20,375 nucleotides of DNA from Acidobacteriota bacterium (GCA_011773795.1 WVWW01000086.1:21771-42145), one strand, 5' to 3'; positions 6,712 to 15,762 are shown, numbered from the stretch's first letter. Made by a program: numbers and translations. The notes: generated from the letters alone by a model not told the origin.

Positions 6712-8015
6712 CCCCTGTTCGCGCATTTGGCGCCGGCCTCGTCTGCGCCGCTCTCGCCTGTGCCGCCGGGGCCCCCGAGCGCGGGCTCACCATCGTCCAC
6801 ACCAACGATCTCCACGCACGGCTGTTGCCCGACGCCAAGGGCCGTGGCGGCTTCGCCGAGGTCGCCGCGACGATCCGCGAGGCCTGCGGGGATGCCGACG
6901 CCTGCCTGGTCATGGACGGCGGTGACATGGTGCAGGGCAGTCCCGTGTCCTCGCTGTTCGAGGGCGTCCCGGTGTACGAGATCGCCAACCGTCTCGGGAT
7001 CGACGTCGCGACCCTCGGGAACCACGAGTTCGATTACGGCTTCGGGAAGATCGCCCAGTTCACCGACGCCGCCGAGTTTCCCATCATCAACGCCAACATG
7101 CACCATCCCGACGGAGGTCAGCTCGCCGACGCCCCGTCGGTCGTGTTGACCACGGAGAACGGGATCCGCGTCGGGGTGGTCGGCGCGGTGACGGCGAAGC
7201 TGCCGTATCTCGTCACCCCGGGACTCCTCGGCGAGTGGGTCGCGAAACCGGTCATCGAGAGTGTCGCGGGACTTGTCGCGGAGCTGGACCGCAAGGCCGA
7301 TGTGGTGATCGTCCTCGGCCACCTCGAAAACGACGAGGAGCAGGCGCTGCTGGCGGTTCCCGGCGTCGACTTCGTCATCTCCGGTCACGACCACTCGGGG
7401 CTGGATGAACCGGTGGCGGACGAGGACACCGCGGTTCTCCGCATCAGGGCCTTCGGTCACGAGGTCGGTCGGCTCGAGCTGACGGTCGACATCGACAGCG
7501 ACACGGTGACGGCATGGTCGTGGGAATCGCGTGAGGTCAAGGATGTCGACGAACCGGACGCCGCGACGCTCGAGAGGGTCCGCGCGTGGGAAGAGAAGGT
7601 GTCCGAGCACGTCGACATCGACCTGGCGACCGTCGGTCGCGACTATCGTCGTGCGGAGGTGAAGAGCTTGTTCGAGCGCGCGCTGATGGAGGAGACGGGT
7701 GCCGACTTCGCCTACATCAATCCGGGGGCCGTCCGGGCGTCGTTCTATGCCGGCAAGCTACGGGTCCGGGACGTGTGGAACGCGATGCCCTTCGAGGACT
7801 ACATCGCGACGGGCACCATCCAGGGCGCCGACCTGCCGGAGTTCATCGTCGAGGAGTACGGACTCGACCCCGAGCGCGAGTATCGCTTCGCCACGATCGA
7901 CTTCGTCGTGGCGCAGTGGAACCAGCGCGGCCTCGGCTCGATCGAGGTCGAGCACGGCGAGCTGTTCCGCGACTTGCTGGTTCGTTGGATCGGCGAGCAG
8001 GAGAGGCTGGATTAG
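6708..8015 (+). CDS. Secreted 5'-nucleotidase / UshA-family metallophosphatase
   Basis: A 435-residue enzyme predicted to hydrolyse nucleotides or related phosphoesters outside the cytoplasm. Residues 1-20 are a short export signal with two cysteines (C13, C18); the ALAC sequence is an imperfect lipobox, so either a lipoprotein or a cleaved signal is possible. The metallophosphatase domain (about 27-265) shows the dimetal ligands in order: D34 and H36 (TNDLH), D73 (DGGD), N105-H106 (GNHEFDYG), H205 (LGH), H227 and H229 (GHDH). The C-terminal 5_nucleotid_C domain (about 305-425) has INPGAVRASF in place of the common NGGGIRA, with arginine kept, and MPFEDY. The protein is shorter than UshA (about 550 residues). 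The TTG start is the only one that keeps the signal peptide; it overlaps the stop of the small membrane-protein gene. The 3' end overlaps the converging dehydrogenase by 4 bases. Confidence 0.9.
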   Translation: MTPVRAFGAGLVCAALACAAGAPERGLTIVHTNDLHARLLPDAKGRGGFAEVAATIREACGDADACLVMDGGDMVQGSPVSSLFEGVPVYEIANRLGIDVATLGNHEFDYGFGKIAQFTDAAEFPIINANMHHPDGGQLADAPSVVLTTENGIRVGVVGAVTAKLPYLVTPGLLGEWVAKPVIESVAGLVAELDRKADVVIVLGHLENDEEQALLAVPGVDFVISGHDHSGLDEPVADEDTAVLRIRAFGHEVGRLELTVDIDSDTVTAWSWESREVKDVDEPDAATLERVRAWEEKVSEHVDIDLATVGRDYRRAEVKSLFERALMEETGADFAYINPGAVRASFYAGKLRVRDVWNAMPFEDYIATGTIQGADLPEFIVEEYGLDPEREYRFATIDFVVAQWNQRGLGSIEVEHGELFRDLLVRWIGEQERLD

Positions 8016-9379
8016 TCCAGGAAGAGCTTCCCGGGGTTGAGGATCCCGTGCGGGTCGAGGGCACGCTTGAGCTCGCGCATCACGGCGACGCCCTCGCCGT
8101 GCTCCTTCAGCATGAACTCACGCTTGCCGAGCCCGACGCCATGCTCGCCGGAGGACGTCCCCCCGCAGGCCAGCGCGCGCTCGATCAAGCGGTGGTGAAA
8201 CGCGTCGACGGCGGCGATCTCCTGCGAGTCGTCGATGTTTGCCAGCACGATGCAGTGGAAGTTGCCGTCGCCGACGTGTCCGACGATCGGGGCCCGGATC
8301 GCCGTTCGCTCGATGTCCGCGACGGTTTCCTCGATGCACTCCGCCAACCGGCTGATCGGGACGCACACGTCGGTCGACACGGCGTGGGCTTCGGGGCGTA
8401 GCGCTCTTGCCGCGTAGTAGGCGTCCTTGCGCGCTTGCCACAGCCGTTCGCTCTCGGCGGGATCGAGGCTGTGTCGAAACCGGGCACCGCCGTGACCGCG
8501 GGCAATCGATTCGACCTCCGACGCCTGTTCCTCGACCGCGGCGGGGCTGCCGTGAAACTCGAAGAACAGGGTGGGAGCGACCGCATGGTCCATGCCCGAA
8601 TAGCGATTGACGGCATCGATCGCCACACCGTCGAGCAGCTCGGCACGGGCGACCGGGATCGCGCGTTGCACGACCTCCATGACGGTTCGAACGGCCGGGC
8701 CGATCGCCTCGAACGTACCGACGACAACCGAGACGGCGGGCGGGCGAGGGTGCAGTCGTACGGTCAATTCGGTGATCACCCCGAGCGTGCCCTCGGCGCC
8801 GAGGAACAGGTGGGTCAGGTCGTAGCCCGACGACGACTTGCGCGCCCGGCTCCCGGTGCGGATCACGCGGCCGTCGCCGAGAACGACCTCGAGTGCCAGC
8901 ACGTTGTCACGGATCGTCCCGTAGCGCACGGTGTTGGTGCCGGAGGCCCCCGTCGACGCCATGCCGCCGATGGACGCGTCGGCGCCGGGGTCGACCGAGA
9001 AGAACAGCGGTTCGGCGGCCAGGTGCTCGCCGAGCTGAACGCGCGTGACCCCGGGCTCGACGACCGCGTCCTGATCGTCGAGGTGCACCGCCTTGATGCG
9101 GTTCATCCGCGAGAGGTCGACCGCCAACCCGCCTGTCGGCGCGAGCGTGCCACCCTCGACGGAAGTCCCGGCGCCGCAGGGAACGAGCGCGGTGTCGGCC
9201 TCAACGCACCAGCGGACGATCCGGGCGACCTCCTCGGTCGTCTCCGGGTAGGCCACCGCGTCCGGTGGGGCGGCGGGATGATGCGACGGATCCCGACCGT
9301 GCTCGGCGAGGCACTCCGCATCGATCGCGAGCCTCTCGCCCAGCCAACCGCTGAGCTCTTCGAATCGAGACGCGTCCAT
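8012..9379 (-). CDS. FAD-linked D-2-hydroxyacid dehydrogenase (D-lactate/glycolate type)
   Basis: A 455-residue flavoprotein of the GlcD/DLD family. The FAD_binding_4 domain (about 36-212) contains VPCGAGTSVEGG (67-78), DPGADASIGGMASTGASG (130-147), YGTIRDNVLALEVVL and GYDLTHLFLGAEGTLGVIT. The FAD-oxidase C domain (about 215-453) has the metal/substrate motifs GHVGDGNFH (367-375) and GEHGVG (411-416), and ends LDPHGILNPGKLF. It would oxidise D-lactate, or a close D-2-hydroxy acid, to the 2-oxo acid and pass electrons to a cytochrome or quinone. The ATG at 9379 fits family N-termini; longer readings run into the divergent helicase promoter area. It converges with the 5'-nucleotidase (4-base overlap) and is divergent from hrpB with a 43-base gap. 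No GlcE or GlcF partner or iron-sulphur domain is present, so a single-subunit DLD-like enzyme is the better fit than glycolate oxidase. Confidence 0.9.
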   Translation of the reverse strand: MDASRFEELSGWLGERLAIDAECLAEHGRDPSHHPAAPPDAVAYPETTEEVARIVRWCVEADTALVPCGAGTSVEGGTLAPTGGLAVDLSRMNRIKAVHLDDQDAVVEPGVTRVQLGEHLAAEPLFFSVDPGADASIGGMASTGASGTNTVRYGTIRDNVLALEVVLGDGRVIRTGSRARKSSSGYDLTHLFLGAEGTLGVITELTVRLHPRPPAVSVVVGTFEAIGPAVRTVMEVVQRAIPVARAELLDGVAIDAVNRYSGMDHAVAPTLFFEFHGSPAAVEEQASEVESIARGHGGARFRHSLDPAESERLWQARKDAYYAARALRPEAHAVSTDVCVPISRLAECIEETVADIERTAIRAPIVGHVGDGNFHCIVLANIDDSQEIAAVDAFHHRLIERALACGGTSSGEHGVGLGKREFMLKEHGEGVAVMRELKRALDPHGILNPGKLFLD

Positions 9380-9422
9380 CGCCGCCCAGTGTACGGTACC
9401 CTCGCCCCGCGGACGACGACGG

Positions 9423-11744
9423 ATGCGTGAACCCCTTCCCATCGACGAGCGGATCGAGATCATCCGCGGCGCGGTCGAGGGCGTGGGTTGCGCCGTCGTC
9501 ATCGCGCCGCCGGGCGCCGGCAAGACGACGCGCGTGCCGCCCGCGCTGCTCGACGCCGGGCCGTTGATGCTGTTGCAGCCGCGACGCGTCGCCGCCCGCG
9601 CGCTGACACGCCGGATCGCCGCCGAGCGGGGCTGGAACGTCGGGGCCGAGGTCGGCTGGCAGGTGCGTCAGGAGAGGCGTTTCGAGAAAAACACGCGACT
9701 GTTGGTCGCGACGGAGGGGATCCTCACCGCGCGAATGATCGAGGATCCGCTGCTTTCCGGCTTTCGCACCGTCGTGCTCGACGAGTTCCACGAGCGCAGC
9801 CTGCACTCCGATCTCGCGCTGGCCCTGTTGCGCCAGGCCCGCGACGCGCGCCCCGAGCTGCGCGTCGTCGTGATGTCGGCGACGCTCGACGCCGACCCGG
9901 TGGCCCGGTTTCTCGGCAACTGTCCGATCATCGAGATCGAGGCCCGGTCGCACCCGCTGACCATCGCCTACGCCCCGGGCGTCGCACCCGCCGACGCGGT
10001 GCGCTCCGGGCTCGAGGACAGCGCGGGCGATCTGCTGGTGTTCCTCCCCGGAGCGTGGGAAATCGAACAAACCGCCCGGCAGCTCGCCGGGATCGCGACA
10101 CGCGCCGACGTGCTCCCGCTGCACGGCTCGCTGACTCCGGAGGCTCAGGAGCGCGCGCTGGCGCCGGGCGGGCGACGCAAGGTGATCCTCGCCACCAACA
10201 TCGCCGAGACCTCGTTGACCGTGAACGGCGTGAGCACCGTGATCGACAGCGGGTTGCACAAGACGCCACGTCTCGACGCGGGTCTCGGCTTCGATCGTCT
10301 GGAGACCGAGCGCATCTCGCTGGACTCGGCGGATCAACGCGCGGGTCGCGCCGGGCGCAGCGGTCCGGGAAAGGCGCTGCGGCTATGGGACGAACGCGAC
10401 GAGCTGAGGCCGAACCGCGAACCCGAGATTCACCGTGTCGATCTCGCGGCGCCTCTGCTCGATGTCCTGGCGTGGGGCGAAGACCCGTTGACATTCGGCT
10501 GGTTCGATCCGCCGGCGCCCGAACGGATACGTGCGGCGCTCGACTTCCTCGAGCGACTCGGCGCGGCGAGCAACGGAAAGCCGACCCTGCTCGGGCGGGC
10601 CATGCGCCGCCTGCCGCTGCACCCGCGGCTCGCCCGCGTCGTCCTCGGCGCACGCGGGTCCGCCGAGAGCGCGGCCGCCTGTGCCGCACTGTCGGAGGGC
10701 TGGCTTCCCGATCACTCGGAGACCACCGACTGCGATCTCCTGCCCATCGCCGATCGCGTGGCCGATGCGCCTCGACGCGTACGCCGGGCCGCCGAGGAGA
10801 TCCGCCGCCGGGCCCGCCGCGCGGCGGGCGATCTCGACCTACCCGAACGGGAACGCGACTCGATCCGTGCCGCCGTGTTCGCGGGGTACCCCGACCGTCT
10901 CGCGCGCCGTCGCGCGGGAGGCGGGAGCATGCTGCAGCTGGCCTCGGGGACCGGGGCCGAGCTGGCGAAGGGGAGTGGCGTCCGGGACGCGGAGCTGCTG
11001 GTCGCCATCGAGCTGCGCGCGGCGCGCCGCGGCTCGAAGCGCGCCGCCCTCGTCCGCGTGGCCTCGAAGGTCGATCCCGCCTGGGTCGAGCCGACAGCCA
11101 GGGAAACCGTGCACGAGCTCGACGCGAAGACCGGTAAAGTCCGGGCCTTCCAACGGACGCTGTACGAACGCTTGGAGCTCGGCCGCCAACAGGTCGACGC
11201 CGACGCCGCGCGCGCCGCGGCCTTGTTGTGTGAGGCCATGCTCGAGCGCGGCCTCGGCGAAGGCGTCGAGCCGGCGTTGGCACGGATCGCGTTCGCCGGC
11301 ATCGACTTCGACGTCGGGTCGCGCCTGCTCGCGGCATGCCACGGGGCGAGCGGCTGGTTCGAATTCGACCCGCTCGCGGCGTTGGACGGGAACGAGCGGC
11401 GCCGGCTCGAGCGTCAGGCGCCGGAGTCGATCTCCGTTCCGAGCGGTCGTCAGGCGCGATTGGTCTACGCGGGACCCGGAGACGTGAGCGTATCCGTCAA
11501 GCTACAGGAGCTGTTCGGCCTTGCGGAAACACCACGCGTCGGGCAGCCGCCCGTGCCCGTAACGCTGCACCTGCTGGCGCCGAACGGCCGGCCCGTCCAG
11601 ACCACACGCGATCTGCGGAGCTTTTGGGAGAACACCTACGCCGAGGTACGCAAACAGCTGCGCGGGCGTTATCCCAAACACCCCTGGCCGGAAGATCCGT
11701 GGACGGCGGAACCCACCGCCCGCACCGAACGCCGCAAGCAGTAG
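9423..11744 (+). CDS. hrpB: ATP-dependent RNA helicase HrpB (DEAH/RHA family)
   Basis: A 773-residue DExH helicase. The motor core has Walker A in APPGAGKTT (28-36), LLQPRRVAARA (motif Ia), DEFHERSLHSDLAL (120-133; box II is DEFH), the MSAT motif (151-154), ATNIAETSLTVNGV (motif V) and DQRAGRAGR (motif VI). After the helicase-associated region comes the HrpB-specific C-terminal domain, ending in the family signature RGRYPKHPWPEDP. It is slightly shorter than the roughly 800-residue enterobacterial protein. It acts on RNA in the cytoplasm; its biological role is poorly known. The start follows the 43-base gap shared with the divergent dehydrogenase, and no strong Shine-Dalgarno is visible. Identification is firm because both the core motifs and the C-terminal signature match. 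Confidence 0.95.
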   Translation: MREPLPIDERIEIIRGAVEGVGCAVVIAPPGAGKTTRVPPALLDAGPLMLLQPRRVAARALTRRIAAERGWNVGAEVGWQVRQERRFEKNTRLLVATEGILTARMIEDPLLSGFRTVVLDEFHERSLHSDLALALLRQARDARPELRVVVMSATLDADPVARFLGNCPIIEIEARSHPLTIAYAPGVAPADAVRSGLEDSAGDLLVFLPGAWEIEQTARQLAGIATRADVLPLHGSLTPEAQERALAPGGRRKVILATNIAETSLTVNGVSTVIDSGLHKTPRLDAGLGFDRLETERISLDSADQRAGRAGRSGPGKALRLWDERDELRPNREPEIHRVDLAAPLLDVLAWGEDPLTFGWFDPPAPERIRAALDFLERLGAASNGKPTLLGRAMRRLPLHPRLARVVLGARGSAESAAACAALSEGWLPDHSETTDCDLLPIADRVADAPRRVRRAAEEIRRRARRAAGDLDLPERERDSIRAAVFAGYPDRLARRRAGGGSMLQLASGTGAELAKGSGVRDAELLVAIELRAARRGSKRAALVRVASKVDPAWVEPTARETVHELDAKTGKVRAFQRTLYERLELGRQQVDADAARAAALLCEAMLERGLGEGVEPALARIAFAGIDFDVGSRLLAACHGASGWFEFDPLAALDGNERRRLERQAPESISVPSGRQARLVYAGPGDVSVSVKLQELFGLAETPRVGQPPVPVTLHLLAPNGRPVQTTRDLRSFWENTYAEVRKQLRGRYPKHPWPEDPWTAEPTARTERRKQ

Positions 11745-11760
11745 GAGCCGGTCCGGTGTT

Positions 11761-12285
11761 CTATTCTCCGGAAAGCAGCTTCTCGACCTCGACCGGGATG
11801 CGCCGAGCTCCCGCTCGCTTTCCGAGCTCGAGCGCCTCGGGGCCGGCGACGTCGTCCAGGTAATACGCCTTGACGGCGAACAGGATGCCGACCCGGTTCC
11901 CACTCGCGCAGTGCACCATGACGGGATACGCCTCCGGATCGTCGAGGATCTCCGCGAGTCGCTTCGCGTTCTCCTCGTTGAAGCTGGACCCGCTGCGCGT
12001 CGGGATCGTGACGTAGTTCATTCCCAGCGAGCGGATGAGCTCGGCCTGATTCTCGAGCTCTCCCTTCTCGCCCGGCTCACGCGTGTTCACGATGGTCCGG
12101 TAACCCGCGTCCGCGGCCGCGCGAAGCGCCGCCTCGTCCGGTTGCCCTCCGCCGAGGACTCCGGCCTGGATCTCGAGCGCGTTGGGGATGTCGATCATGG
12201 GAGTCTCCGTTTCCCCGGCGGTGACGCTGGAGACCCCGCCGAGGATCAAGCTGAAGAACAGGAGAAGGGTTCGCCTGGTTTTCAT
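11761..12285 (-). CDS. Exported DUF442/Blh-like phosphatase-fold protein
   Basis: A 174-residue protein with a Sec signal (1-23: KTRR, hydrophobic core, then SSVTAG). The mature part fits the beta-lactamase-hydrolase-like (Blh/DUF442) branch of protein tyrosine phosphatases: LGGGQPDEAALRAAADAGYRT (44-64), IVNTRE, then the P-loop HCASGNRVG with C126 and R131. The spacing is C-X4-R, as is usual in this branch, rather than the C-X5-R of classical phosphatases. Members of unknown substrate are often linked to sulphide or redox metabolism, so phosphatase activity should not be assumed. The purine-rich GAGGCGG lies before the ATG at 12285. It is divergent from the hydroxy-acid oxidase cluster across a 43-base gap and converges with hrpB, with 16 bases between the stops. 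Confidence 0.8.
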   Translation of the reverse strand: MKTRRTLLLFFSLILGGVSSVTAGETETPMIDIPNALEIQAGVLGGGQPDEAALRAAADAGYRTIVNTREPGEKGELENQAELIRSLGMNYVTIPTRSGSSFNEENAKRLAEILDDPEAYPVMVHCASGNRVGILFAVKAYYLDDVAGPEALELGKRAGARRIPVEVEKLLSGE

Positions 12286-12328
12286 GATTCCGCCTCGCCG
12301 CGCTGCCGTAGAATGAGCGCTGGGAGAC

Positions 12329-13381
12329 ATGGTGTCGGAAGCGGAACAGGCGCGCAACATCGACGAGCTCGCCGCCCTGGCGCGGCAGCGGCTCGAACCC
12401 GGAATCGCGGAATACCTCGACGGCGCTGCGGATGACAAGCGGACCCTGCGCGCCAACACCGCGCGCTTCGCGGATGTCGGGATCCGCGCCCGGAGGCTGG
12501 TCGACGTGGCCACGATCGACACCACCGTGGAGATCCTCGGCGAGCGCTGGCCCTCGCCGATCGCGCTCGCGCCGGTGGGTTATCAGGGCCTGTTTCACGC
12601 CGACGCCGAGCTCGCGACAGCCCGTGCCGCGCATTCTCGCGGTCAACGGTTCATCGCGTCGGCCGTCTCGACCGAGCCCATCGGCTCGATCCACGCGGCC
12701 GCACCCGGAAGCTGGTTCCAGCTCTACCCGACGCCGGACCGAGCCGTCACCGCAAGGTTGCTCGAACACGCCGAGGGCGCCGGCTGCCCGGTCGTGGCTC
12801 TCACGGTCGATGTCCCCACACTGGGGAATCGGGAGAGGGGCCTCGACACGTTGCTCGGGATGCTCTCCGACGGCCGGCTGAAGGCGGGGAACTTCCCGGA
12901 CCTCGAGGGCGAGCTGACGATCGAGGATCCGTCGATGGACTGGTCGATGATCGACTGGATGCGCGAACGCTCCTCGATGAAGATCGTCCTCAAGGGCATC
13001 GTCACGGCCGAGGACGCGCGACGGTCCGTCGAGCAGGGCGTCGCCGGCATCGTCGTCTCGAATCACGGCGGGCGGCAGGAGGAAAGCGACCGCGCGACGA
13101 TCGAATGTCTGCCGGAAGTCGCCGCGGCGGTGGGCGGCCGCTGCGCGGTCCTGTTCGACAGCGGTATCCGCCGCGGCACGGACGTGTTCAAGGCGTTGGC
13201 CCTCGGTGCCGATGCGGTCTGTGTGGGCCGGGCCTACGTGTGGGGCCTCGCAGCCGGGGGGGAGGCGGGCGCCGGGCGCGCGCTCGACCTGCTCAACGAG
13301 GAGCTCGTCCGGATTATGCGGCTCGCGGGGACGCCGACGATCGCCGAGATCGGACGGGATCTCGTCGAGACCGCCTCCTGA
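12329..13381 (+). CDS. FMN-dependent alpha-hydroxy-acid oxidase/dehydrogenase
   Basis: A 350-residue soluble flavoenzyme covering the whole FMN_dh barrel. The residues used for catalysis in plant glycolate oxidase all have counterparts: Y29 (EYLDGAADD), Y133 (QLYPTPD), D161 and R168 (TVDVPTLGNRER), K222 (VLKGI), H246 and R249 (SNHGGRQ). The phosphate-binding part is FDSGIRRGTDVFKALALGADAV (276-297). It would oxidise an L-2-hydroxy acid to the 2-oxo acid; I cannot separate lactate, glycolate or other substrates. The usual LDG after SNHGGRQ is replaced by EES, as I recall from an uncharacterised subfamily. A GGGAG ribosome binding site lies 2 bases before the ATG and a TAGAAT at 12309-12314 might serve as a -10. 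It is the first gene of a plus-strand cluster; the kinase-lyase fusion begins 32 bases later. Confidence 0.9.
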   Translation: MVSEAEQARNIDELAALARQRLEPGIAEYLDGAADDKRTLRANTARFADVGIRARRLVDVATIDTTVEILGERWPSPIALAPVGYQGLFHADAELATARAAHSRGQRFIASAVSTEPIGSIHAAAPGSWFQLYPTPDRAVTARLLEHAEGAGCPVVALTVDVPTLGNRERGLDTLLGMLSDGRLKAGNFPDLEGELTIEDPSMDWSMIDWMRERSSMKIVLKGIVTAEDARRSVEQGVAGIVVSNHGGRQEESDRATIECLPEVAAAVGGRCAVLFDSGIRRGTDVFKALALGADAVCVGRAYVWGLAAGGEAGAGRALDLLNEELVRIMRLAGTPTIAEIGRDLVETAS

Positions 13382-13413
13382 CCGGCCCGTGCCGCGATGT
13401 ATTGGGAACAGGG

Positions 13414-15762
13414 ATGAGGCGTTTCGAAGGCAGTTCGGTGGCATCGAAACCGCGCTGGGCGGTGTCGGACGCTGCCGCGCTGGCTCATCGTCGCTACGGC
13501 CTCGAGGGCGAGCTCGCGGAGCTGCCGAGCGAGCGGGATCAGAACTTCAGGATCGAGCGAGCCGACGGGGCCCGCTTCGTGCTCAAGATCTCGAACCCCG
13601 CCGAGGACAGGAGCATCCTCGAGCTTCAGGATGCAGCGTTGAAACACCTGCGGTCGGATGGCGTCGATCGCGGCACACCGGAGCCGATTCCCGCGGACGG
13701 CGAGACGATCCTCAGCGCCAGCGGTCCGGACGGGACCGATCATCACGTTCGCCTGCTCGGCTGGCTCCCGGGACGGCCGCTGGCCAAGACCGCGCCGCAG
13801 GCGGACCTGTTCGAGCCGCTGGGTCGTTTCCTGGCGCGGCTCGACGAACGACTCGCCGAGTTCGATCACCCGGCCGCCGATCGCGACTTCTACTGGGACC
13901 TCAGGCGGGGTCTCGAGGTTGCCGGGGGCTATGCCGGCAACATCGCGGACAGCGGGCGCCGTGCGCGCGTCGAGCGGATGCTCGACACCATCGCGGCCCG
14001 GAAGAGTCTGCTCGACGGCTTACCCCAGCAGGTGATCCACGGAGACGCCAACGACTACAACCTCGTCGTCGACCGCCACCCCGCGCGCCCGAGGATCGGC
14101 CTGATCGACTTCGGCGACATGGGCCGCGGCTGGCGGGTCGCCGATCTCGCCATCCTGCTGGCCTACGCGATGCTGGACAGACGCGACCCGCTCTCGGTCG
14201 CGGCACGGATCGCGAGCGCCTACCACCGCACGATGCCCCTCGACGGGGACGAGATCGTGTCCCTGTTCCCGCTGGCCTGCCTGAGGATCTGCACCAGCCT
14301 GTCGATCGCCGCGCACCAGAGAAAACAAGCTCCCGACAACGACTACCTCGGCGTGACCGAGAAACCGGCGTGGCGCTTGCTCGAGTCCCTCGAGGAGCTC
14401 GAGCCGGCGCTGGCGGAGCGCGTGTTGCGCGAGGCCTGCGATCCCGAATCGATCGCTCTACCCGTCCCCGCCGACCTGCGCGAACGCCGCGCCCGGCTGC
14501 TCGGACCGTCGCTCGGCCTCTCCTACGACCGACCGCTGACGATCGTTCGCGGGAGCGGCGCCTACCTCTACGACAGCGCGGGGCACGCCTACCTCGACTG
14601 CGTCAACAACGTGTGCCATGTCGGTCATTCCAACGCCGAGGTCGCGGCCGCCGCAGCGCGGCAGATGCGCACGCTCAACACCAACACGCGCTACCTGCAC
14701 CCGACGATCGTCGAATACGCCGAACGGCTCAGCGCCTGGCTCCCCGAACCGCTCGAGGTCTGTTTCTTCGTCAACAGCGGCAGCGAGGCCAACGAGCTCG
14801 CGCTGCGCATCGCGCGCGTCACGACCGGTCGTCAGGGCATCGTCGCGGTCGAGGCCGGCTACCACGGGAATACCGGTGGGCTGATCGATGTCGGAAGCTA
14901 CAAATGCGAGAGCGCGGCCGGGCAAGGTCCTCCCGACCACGTGCGCTTCGTCCCGCTCCCCGATTCCTATCGCGGGCGTTATCGCGGCGCCGAACGGGAG
15001 ACCGCCGAACGTTACGCCGCCCACGTGACGGAAGCGGCGGCCGAGCTGGCCGCGGCAGGACACCCTCCGGCCGCGTTCCTCGCCGAGGCCTGGTCCGGCT
15101 GCGGCGGCCAGATCGTGCCGCCGGAGCGTTGGCTCGACGCGGCATTCCGCGAGGCGCGCGCCGCAGGGGCGCTGTGCATCGCCGACGAGGTCCAGACCGG
15201 GTTCGGGCGGCTCGGGCTGCACCGCTGGGCCTTCGAACAGCAGTCCGCCTCGCCGGACATCGTGACGCTGGGCAAGCCGATCGGCAACGGTCACCCGCTC
15301 GGCGCCGTCGTCACACGCCGCGAGATCGCCGCGGCCTTCGACAACGGGATGGAGTACTTCAACACGTTCGGCGGCAACCCGGTCTCCTGCGCGACGGGCC
15401 TGGCGGTGCTGCGGATTCTCGAACGCGACGATCTGCAAGCCCACGCGCGGCGCGTGGGTGAGACGCTTCTCGAGGGGCTGCGCGCGCTATCCCGTCGCCA
15501 CCCGTCGATCGGCGACGTGCGCGGCTCGGGGTTGTTCCTCGGTGTCGAGCTCGTTCAGGTGGACGATCCGCCACGGCCCGACGCCGCCGAGGCGAAAAGG
15601 ATCGTCGAGCGGATGCGCGAGAAGCGCATCCTGCTGAGTGCCGACGGACCGCAACGCAACGTGATCAAAATCAAACCGCCGCTGGTCTTCTCCCGCGACG
15701 ACGCCGTGCGTCTGCTCGACGCCCTTTCCGGCGTGCTCGACGAGAGGCTACAGCCGCGATGA
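13414..15762 (+). CDS. Fusion: APH-type kinase plus class-III PLP phospho-lyase
   Basis: A 782-residue two-enzyme protein. The N-terminal half (about 15-345) is a choline/aminoglycoside-kinase-like domain with FVLKIS (K58), the catalytic loop VIHGDANDYNLVV (207-219) and IDFGDMGRGWRVADLA (231-246, metal-binding D232). The C-terminal half (about 360-780) is a class-III aminotransferase fold: NNVCHVGH, VNSGSEANELALRIA (453-467), D591 in IADEVQTGFGRLG, PLP lysine K621 in TLGKPIGNGHPLG, and RNVIKIKPPLVFS near the end. This C-terminal motif is close to the human phosphoethanolamine and 5-phosphohydroxylysine phospho-lyases, whose partner hydroxylysine kinase belongs to the same kinase family. The predicted reactions are phosphorylation of an amino alcohol, then PLP-dependent loss of ammonia and phosphate to give an aldehyde. 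Which amino alcohol is unknown. The ATG at 13414 follows a weak purine-rich stretch. The class-V gene start overlaps its stop by 4 bases. Confidence 0.87.
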   Translation: MRRFEGSSVASKPRWAVSDAAALAHRRYGLEGELAELPSERDQNFRIERADGARFVLKISNPAEDRSILELQDAALKHLRSDGVDRGTPEPIPADGETILSASGPDGTDHHVRLLGWLPGRPLAKTAPQADLFEPLGRFLARLDERLAEFDHPAADRDFYWDLRRGLEVAGGYAGNIADSGRRARVERMLDTIAARKSLLDGLPQQVIHGDANDYNLVVDRHPARPRIGLIDFGDMGRGWRVADLAILLAYAMLDRRDPLSVAARIASAYHRTMPLDGDEIVSLFPLACLRICTSLSIAAHQRKQAPDNDYLGVTEKPAWRLLESLEELEPALAERVLREACDPESIALPVPADLRERRARLLGPSLGLSYDRPLTIVRGSGAYLYDSAGHAYLDCVNNVCHVGHSNAEVAAAAARQMRTLNTNTRYLHPTIVEYAERLSAWLPEPLEVCFFVNSGSEANELALRIARVTTGRQGIVAVEAGYHGNTGGLIDVGSYKCESAAGQGPPDHVRFVPLPDSYRGRYRGAERETAERYAAHVTEAAAELAAAGHPPAAFLAEAWSGCGGQIVPPERWLDAAFREARAAGALCIADEVQTGFGRLGLHRWAFEQQSASPDIVTLGKPIGNGHPLGAVVTRREIAAAFDNGMEYFNTFGGNPVSCATGLAVLRILERDDLQAHARRVGETLLEGLRALSRRHPSIGDVRGSGLFLGVELVQVDDPPRPDAAEAKRIVERMREKRILLSADGPQRNVIKIKPPLVFSRDDAVRLLDALSGVLDERLQPR

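Noticed and set aside
12077..13444. Minus-strand open frame of 455 codons
   Set aside because: Antisense to the FMN oxidase gene, which has all catalytic residues; shadow.
13206..15461. Plus-strand open frame of 751 codons
   Set aside because: Shifted frame of the kinase-lyase fusion, dominated by Arg, Ala and Pro; the fusion frame holds every motif.
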